A stretch of 19,875 nt of DNA from DAOQAK01 sp043801235. Lineage in GTDB: Bacteria; Bacteroidota; Bacteroidia; Bacteroidales; CG2-30-32-10. The position numbers were made by a program, and so were the translations under genes. The stretch is from contig JAZDMF010000178.1 of assembly GCA_043801235.1 (NCBI GenBank), forward strand, positions 1 to 19,875, read 5' to 3'. The notes below the pieces were generated by a model. It did no database searches, had not been told where the DNA came from, and saw only the letters and a program-made list of their open reading frames with translations. How positions within the stretch are numbered: position 1 is the first letter of the stretch; each line of letters starts with the position of its first letter. Shown piece by piece: positions 15,198 through 19,875 of this stretch.

Positions 15198-16436
15198 TCA
15201 AGATTTTTCAATTTTGAACCCTGCCGATTCAAGGTCATTCCAGAAGCCGGGATAGGATTTGAATACGCAATCCGGGTTTGTAATTGTGATGCCTTTGCAA
15301 ATCATTGAGAGCGGAGCGAATGACATAGCCATGCGATGGTCGTTGTATGTTTCAATGGTTGGAAAAACGTTCTTATTAAAGTTTCCCTGTATAGCGTATA
15401 CGTCTTCTGATTCCTCTGTTAAATGAATATTGAATTTCTTCAGTTCGTTTTGCAGTGCGGCAATCCTGTCGGTTTCTTTTATTCTTAGGTTTTCGAGACC
15501 TTTAAACCGGCATTCAATTCCTGTTGCGGCAAAAAGAGGAATTAAAGTCTGGGCAAGGTCAAGGTAATTTGTAAAGTCAATAATGCGGGGAAATTTTGAA
15601 AAATCTTCTTTTTCTTTTGTCAGGAAAACACCATTATCGCTGAATTCGGAAACAACTCCGAATGCTTCGGCCCACTTACTTATTATGGAATCACCCTGGA
15701 AAGAATTCCTTTTTAAACCTTCAAGAAAAACTGCCGAATTTTTTGATAAGGCAATTATTGAATACCAGTATGAAGCGCTTGTCCAGTCTGATTCAACAGT
15801 GAATTCACATGCTCTAAATTCCTGTTGTTTGACACTTATTGTATTACCTGTCCATGAATATTCAATTCCGAACTGCTTCATAATGGAAAGGGTCATTTCA
15901 ATATAGGTTTTAGAAGCAATGTTGCCATCCAGTTCAATACATAACCCGTCATTTAAAGTTGGTGCTATCAGCAGCAAAGCTGAAATAAACTGACTGCTGA
16001 TATTAGCTGCTACTTTTACTTTTCCTCCTTTTAAAAATGATTTTTTTTCATTGATTTTAACAGGAGGGTATCCGTCATTTTTTAGGTATTCAATGTCAGC
16101 GCCCAGAAATTGCAATGCGTCAACAAGAGGTTCTACGGGCCTTTTCGTCATGCGTTCGTTTCCGGAGATGATAATATTTTTTCGGATTGCTGAAAAATAT
16201 GCAATTAAGAAACGCATAGAAGTTCCTGCATTCATAACATTAACCGTATCTTCCGTTGAAGAAAGTGCGTTTTTCAAAAGTTTTGTATCAGCAGCCTCTG
16301 ATAAATTCAGGATAGAACATTTTCCACCTGACAGAGCATTAATGATCAGCACTCGGTTGCTTTCGCTTTTAGAACCGGGCAAACGAACAGTGCTGTCATT
16401 TGAATTTCGAAAAGTAATATGAAAACGGAATGGCAT
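15198..16436 (-). CDS. aroA: 3-phosphoshikimate 1-carboxyvinyltransferase (EPSP synthase)
   Basis: A 412-residue enzyme joining shikimate-3-phosphate and phosphoenolpyruvate to give EPSP, the sixth step of chorismate synthesis. Conserved features are GSKSESNR (21-28), NAGTSMRF (69-76), RMTKRP (95-100), SSQF (147-150), the catalytic Asp293 in YLDLAQT, LRIKETDR (317-324) and NDHRMAM (365-371). The protein is slightly shorter than the usual 425-450 residues, trimmed mainly in the first half around 35-70, but all active-site blocks are present. Its ATG overlaps the aroB stop by one base (TAATG), so the two are translationally coupled. Confidence 0.95.
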   Translation of the reverse strand: MPFRFHITFRNSNDSTVRLPGSKSESNRVLIINALSGGKCSILNLSEAADTKLLKNALSSTEDTVNVMNAGTSMRFLIAYFSAIRKNIIISGNERMTKRPVEPLVDALQFLGADIEYLKNDGYPPVKINEKKSFLKGGKVKVAANISSQFISALLLIAPTLNDGLCIELDGNIASKTYIEMTLSIMKQFGIEYSWTGNTISVKQQEFRACEFTVESDWTSASYWYSIIALSKNSAVFLEGLKRNSFQGDSIISKWAEAFGVVSEFSDNGVFLTKEKEDFSKFPRIIDFTNYLDLAQTLIPLFAATGIECRFKGLENLRIKETDRIAALQNELKKFNIHLTEESEDVYAIQGNFNKNVFPTIETYNDHRMAMSFAPLSMICKGITITNPDCVFKSYPGFWNDLESAGFKIEKS

Positions 16437-17488
16437 TATAAATTCTGATAAAATTTCAAAGATTCCATTATTTCCTCATCGCTCACTTTTTCGTTGATCC
16501 TGAATTGTCCAATCCCGGCTATCAATGAAAAAAGTTTTGCGGAGAGTTCGTTTTTTTTGTCTTTGGTAACAATATCTGAAATATTTTTCAGATGAAGATC
16601 GTCAATAATAATTTTTTTATAAAATTTCTGAATCAGTGATATTATCTGGTTCAGTTCTTTTTCATCGAGAAGTTTTTTCCTGTACGAAATAAATGATTCA
16701 GCAATAATTCCCGCTGCCACAGCTTCGCCATGGGAAATAGTGACTCCCTGATTTGCAATGATATGAAAACTTTCCAAAGCATGTCCGATGCTGTGTCCGA
16801 AATTCAGGCTTTTCCTGATGCCTTTTTCTGAAACATCAAGGTCAACGATCCGCGATTTGATTCGTATTGACCTAATGATAATCTTTTCGAGATCTCCTGC
16901 AAAATCATATAGTTCTGAAATTTCGTTAAAGAAGCGTTTATCAGCAATTATTGCGTGTTTGATGATTTCAGCAAACCCGGAAAAAATTTGCTTTTCGGGC
17001 AAGGTTTTTAAGAAATCCGGATAAACAGCAATGGCAGCAGGATTTTTGAAAAGGCCTATGTAATTTTTAAGACCGTTGAAGTTCACTGCCAGTTTACCTC
17101 CTATACATGCATCGCACATGGCCAGGAGTGATGTAGGTATATGAATAAAATCAATGCCTCTTTTATAGGTTGAAGCGATGAATCCTCCCATATCGCAAAT
17201 GATCCCGCCGCCCAGGTTAATAACAACAGCGTTTCTGCCGATATTTTTTTCCGAAAGTACTTTCCATGCATTTACACATGATGCAATGTTTTTATTGTTC
17301 TCGCTACTTTTAATCCGAATAGACAGGTGTTTGCCAATATATGCTGAAATTACGGGATAACAATATTTGAAAGTGTTTTCATCTGCCAGAACAACAATTT
17401 CAGGGTAATTGTTTTTTTTCAAAAACAGTTTCAAGTCATTGATACTTCCTGAACCTATAAAAACATTTTGTTTTGATAAGGCTTTCAT
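16436..17488 (-). CDS. aroB: 3-dehydroquinate synthase
   Basis: A 350-residue NAD- and zinc-dependent enzyme that converts DAHP to 3-dehydroquinate, the second step of the shikimate pathway. The glycine-rich NAD loop NLGGGIICDMGGF is at 91-103, and PTSLLAMCDACIGGK (118-132) replaces the usual PTTLLAxVDASVGGK with two cysteines. Zinc ligands by family homology are Glu174 in GFAEIIKH, His230 in FGHSIGHALE and His251 in SHGEA. I start it at ATG 17488; a GTG directly before it (17491) is in frame and cannot be excluded. It leads the two-gene aroB-aroA unit, which pairs non-consecutive steps of the same pathway. Confidence 0.95.
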   Translation of the reverse strand: MKALSKQNVFIGSGSINDLKLFLKKNNYPEIVVLADENTFKYCYPVISAYIGKHLSIRIKSSENNKNIASCVNAWKVLSEKNIGRNAVVINLGGGIICDMGGFIASTYKRGIDFIHIPTSLLAMCDACIGGKLAVNFNGLKNYIGLFKNPAAIAVYPDFLKTLPEKQIFSGFAEIIKHAIIADKRFFNEISELYDFAGDLEKIIIRSIRIKSRIVDLDVSEKGIRKSLNFGHSIGHALESFHIIANQGVTISHGEAVAAGIIAESFISYRKKLLDEKELNQIISLIQKFYKKIIIDDLHLKNISDIVTKDKKNELSAKLFSLIAGIGQFRINEKVSDEEIMESLKFYQNL

Positions 17489-17505
17489 CACAAATAGATA
17501 TTTGG

Positions 17506-17513
17506 CAAATTTA
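17506..17513 (-). promoter_or_regulatory. Candidate -7 box (TAAATTTG) of aroB-aroA
   Basis: The minus strand has TAAATTTGCC 18 bases before the aroB ATG, exactly matching TAnnTTTG and placing a start site a few bases before the gene. The nearest TTG upstream is about 28 bases away, too far for a normal -33 box. Confidence 0.35.
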
Positions 17514-17589
17514 TGAAAAAGGATTTGGTTTTATTATCTATCAAGTCTGAGTGTTCATAATTTGTATTAACATTTTAATTAATTATTAT

Positions 17590-17597
17590 TATTTTTG
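17590..17597 (+). promoter_or_regulatory. Candidate -7 box (TATTTTTG) of the restriction-modification gene
   Basis: TATTTTTG fits TAnnTTTG and lies 31 bases before the ATG at 17629. A TTTG at 17561-17564 is upstream, but the 25-base spacing is longer than usual. The 137-base divergent gap with aroB is extremely AT-rich, so chance matches are likely. Confidence 0.25.
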
Positions 17598-17628
17598 AAT
17601 TGATATTAATAATTTCAATTTTCATTTA

Positions 17629-19770
17629 ATGACACAGCAATATATTTTTGGTGATAAATATTTTAAACAATGGCTTGAAAACATTAAACTTGAAGTTATA
17701 CCTGAACTTGATTCCAAAATTAGAATCATTTCCAATTATATAAAATCCATTGAAAGCGGTCGCATCGAAAAAACTAAGGAAGAGTCTATACAAGCCGATT
17801 TTCTGAATAATTTTTTTGGGGAAATACTCGGATATAAATACAATGACCCTGAACAATGGAATCTTGAAAAGGAATTTAAATCTCAGACTGATGCTACAAA
17901 AGCTGACGGTGCATTAGGCTTTTTTTCTACCAGTGGTAACGAAATAAAAGCTGATGTAAGGGCAGTAATTGAACTTAAAGATGCACTTACGGATCTTGAT
18001 AAACCGCAACAAAAGCTCAACGACAAAAGAACACCGGTTGAACAGGCATTCTCATATTCTTCAAAAGCAGGAGGGAAATGCAAATGGGTGATCGTTTCCA
18101 ATTTTTTAGAAATTCGTTTGTACCACTCTTCTGACCAGGGTGCATATGAGAAATTTATTGTTACCGAATTATTGCAACCCGATAAGCTGAAAAGATTTTT
18201 ATATATTCTCCGGAAGGAAAATCTGATAACTGAAGAAAAGGAATCAGTTATTGATAAATTGTTTCGTGAAAGACAGGAATTGGAACAAACAATAACCAAA
18301 AAATTTTATAGCGAATATAAAAGACTCAGGCAGGATCTGTTTACTAATCTTAAAGACAATAATCCCGGCAAAGATGAACTTCTGCTTTTCAATAAAACAC
18401 AAAAGCTTTTAGACCGTTTTATTTTTGTTTGTTTTTGTGAAGATAAACAATTGATTCCGCCATATACCTTACTGAAAACAAAGGAAGTTTTAAAATATAC
18501 TTTCGATAATGAACCAGATAAAATCTGGAGACAATTAAAAGGTTTGTTTCATAGTGTTGATGCCGGTAATCCACCGTTGGAAATCAATAAATTTAATGGA
18601 GGACTTTTTACCAAAGATGAATTTCTTGATAATCTGATTATCAAAGATGAAATGCTCCTGAAATTAATTACTCTTTCAGAATACGACTTTGACAGCGATT
18701 TGAATGTAAATATTCTCGGCCATATCTTCGAACAATCGCTTAGCGACATTGAAGAAATAAAAACACAAATCGGCAATGGTAAAGAGCTTTCGCAGGATGA
18801 AAAATCGGAAGTAAAGAAAAACGGAAAAAGAAAAAAAGAAGGTATATTTTATACTCCCGAATATATTACCCGCTACATCGTGAAAGAGGCTGTAGGCGGT
18901 TGGCTAGAAAATCGCAGGAAAGAGTTGGGATTTTACGAACTTCCTGAACTAACAGAAGAAGATTATAAAAGCATTAAACATGAAAAAAAGAAAAGCAGGG
19001 AAACAGGAAGATTGGTGGAAGTTTTAAAATGTAATGATAATGTTCATGCACATATCGTTTTTTGGGAAGCGTACAGGGAAAAACTGCGGCACATCAAAGT
19101 GCTTGATCCTGCCTGTGGTTCAGGAGCTTTTTTGAATCAGGTTTTTGATTTTCTGTACAATGAAGGACAGGAAGTGAATGTACAGCTCAGGATACTGCAA
19201 TTGGGCCAGTACGAAATGTTCGATCTCGACAAGCATATTTTAACCAACAATATTTTTGGCGTTGACCTCAATTCTGAATCTGTTGAAATTACCAAACTTT
19301 CCCTTTGGCTGAAAACTGCTAATAAAGGCAAGGAACTTACGGCGCTTGATGAAAATATAAAATGCGGAAACTCTCTGATTGAAGATATTGAAATTGCAGG
19401 TGAAAAGGCTTTTAACTGGTTTGCTGAATTTCCGCAAGTGTTTCCGAATTACAGGGATAAAGAAAAAGCTGACAGAGATAAAAAAAGAGCCAGAATTATA
19501 AGCACGGGCGTATTGGATTATCCCGATCTGGGAGATAAAGAATATACTGACGAACCAGGCGAACCTTTATTTTCATATAAACCGGGCAGCAAAGGTTTGG
19601 AGAAATTTGGATTTGATGTAATTGTTGGAAATCCGCCTTATGTTCCTTTAGAAAGTATTCCTGCTAATGAAAAGGAGTTCTATAAAAAGGAATTCCCTCT
19701 TTTAGAGAGGAAATATGATACTTCTATTATTTTTATTCAAGTTTCGCATGTTTCTTTTAAGCAGCATTAG
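17629..19770 (+). CDS. Type IIG-like restriction-modification enzyme, truncated after methyltransferase motif IV
   Basis: A 713-residue frame. The N-terminal part has a PD-(D/E)xK-like nuclease pattern: Asp93 in KADGAL and Glu115/Lys117 in VIELKD. After a helical region comes an N6-adenine methyltransferase core with motif X (GIFYTPEYITRYIV, 405-418), motif I (LDPACGSGAF, 492-501), GVDLN (544-548) and motif IV NPPY (668-671). The frame ends 42 residues after NPPY. Enzymes of this type are usually about 1000 residues or more, continuing through motifs V-VIII and a target-recognition domain, all absent here. The last plausible native residues are about KYDTSIIFI; none of the three plus frames beyond carries on the domain, so a simple frameshift is unlikely. 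Probably a non-functional remnant. It is divergent from aroB and looks acquired. Confidence 0.85.
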   Translation: MTQQYIFGDKYFKQWLENIKLEVIPELDSKIRIISNYIKSIESGRIEKTKEESIQADFLNNFFGEILGYKYNDPEQWNLEKEFKSQTDATKADGALGFFSTSGNEIKADVRAVIELKDALTDLDKPQQKLNDKRTPVEQAFSYSSKAGGKCKWVIVSNFLEIRLYHSSDQGAYEKFIVTELLQPDKLKRFLYILRKENLITEEKESVIDKLFRERQELEQTITKKFYSEYKRLRQDLFTNLKDNNPGKDELLLFNKTQKLLDRFIFVCFCEDKQLIPPYTLLKTKEVLKYTFDNEPDKIWRQLKGLFHSVDAGNPPLEINKFNGGLFTKDEFLDNLIIKDEMLLKLITLSEYDFDSDLNVNILGHIFEQSLSDIEEIKTQIGNGKELSQDEKSEVKKNGKRKKEGIFYTPEYITRYIVKEAVGGWLENRRKELGFYELPELTEEDYKSIKHEKKKSRETGRLVEVLKCNDNVHAHIVFWEAYREKLRHIKVLDPACGSGAFLNQVFDFLYNEGQEVNVQLRILQLGQYEMFDLDKHILTNNIFGVDLNSESVEITKLSLWLKTANKGKELTALDENIKCGNSLIEDIEIAGEKAFNWFAEFPQVFPNYRDKEKADRDKKRARIISTGVLDYPDLGDKEYTDEPGEPLFSYKPGSKGLEKFGFDVIVGNPPYVPLESIPANEKEFYKKEFPLLERKYDTSIIFIQVSHVSFKQH

Positions 19771-19875
19771 CAAAGGAATTGTTCAGCATTTTTAAAAGTT
19801 TATTTTCAGAGTTACCATCTTGAATAATATTTTCCATAAAATCCATCATATTTATTTCAGCATAATCTGCTATAA
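19758..19875 (-). CDS. 3' end of an unidentified minus-strand gene, possibly a transposase (partial)
   Basis: A minus-strand frame is open from the right edge to a TAA at 19758-19760, giving 39 codons. The tail is acidic and polar then helical, with segments DYAEINMMDFMEN and KLLKMLNNSFANAA before the stop. I recognise no family. It begins where the restriction-modification coding sequence breaks, and its stop is only about 20 bases from that break. That would suit a transposase reading towards the end of an insertion sequence. This is inference; a chance open frame of this size in AT-rich DNA is also possible. Confidence 0.4.

Noticed and set aside
16051..16422. Plus-strand frame of 123 codons inside aroA
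   Set aside because: Antisense to conserved aroA motifs; shadow frame.
1..19875. CRISPR array, tRNA or rRNA genes
   Set aside because: No regularly spaced repeats and no tRNA- or rRNA-like segments were found on reading the window.

Overview
The window is AT-rich, densely packed bacterial chromosome, most likely from a member of the Bacteroidota. Pointers are the protein flavour, the weak Shine-Dalgarno signals and three TAAATTTGC boxes just upstream of start codons, which match the Bacteroidota -7 promoter consensus TAnnTTTG. Genus cannot be judged from the sequence alone. Almost everything is on the minus strand; only the gene at the right end is on the plus strand.

Region A (1-5397, minus) is the end of a surface-polysaccharide locus. 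In transcription order it has a NeuA-like CMP-sugar cytidylyltransferase, an HpcH/HpaI pyruvate aldolase, an NAD-dependent sugar epimerase/dehydratase, a HAD phosphatase, a D-2-hydroxyacid dehydrogenase, and a Wzx-type flippase cut by the left edge. The aldolase, phosphatase and cytidylyltransferase together suggest a CMP-activated 3-deoxy-ulosonic acid built with a pyruvate aldolase, but the sugar is not determined.

Region B (5513-15105, minus) is the most unusual part: a seven-gene eukaryote-like phosphosignalling island. Order of transcription: zinc-ribbon/FHA-like protein, Ser/Thr kinase-FHA, FHA-TM-trypsin-like protease, two tandem paralogous secreted proteins of no recognised family, Ser/Thr kinase-TM-Sel1 repeats, and, after a 339-bp gap with palindromes, a membrane-anchored PP2C phosphatase. 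The three membrane proteins have basic residues just before the TM segment, so their kinase, FHA or phosphatase part should be cytoplasmic and their Sel1, protease or helical part outside. The inference is a kinase/phosphatase circuit coupled across the inner membrane to a periplasmic protease and two exported proteins.

Region C (15198-17488, minus) is housekeeping: aroB and aroA of the shikimate pathway, overlapping by one base.

Region D (17629-19875) is accessory: a type IIG-like restriction-modification gene on the plus strand that stops soon after methyltransferase motif IV, and beyond it the tail of an unidentified minus-strand reading frame. This looks like an R-M gene broken by an insertion or rearrangement.
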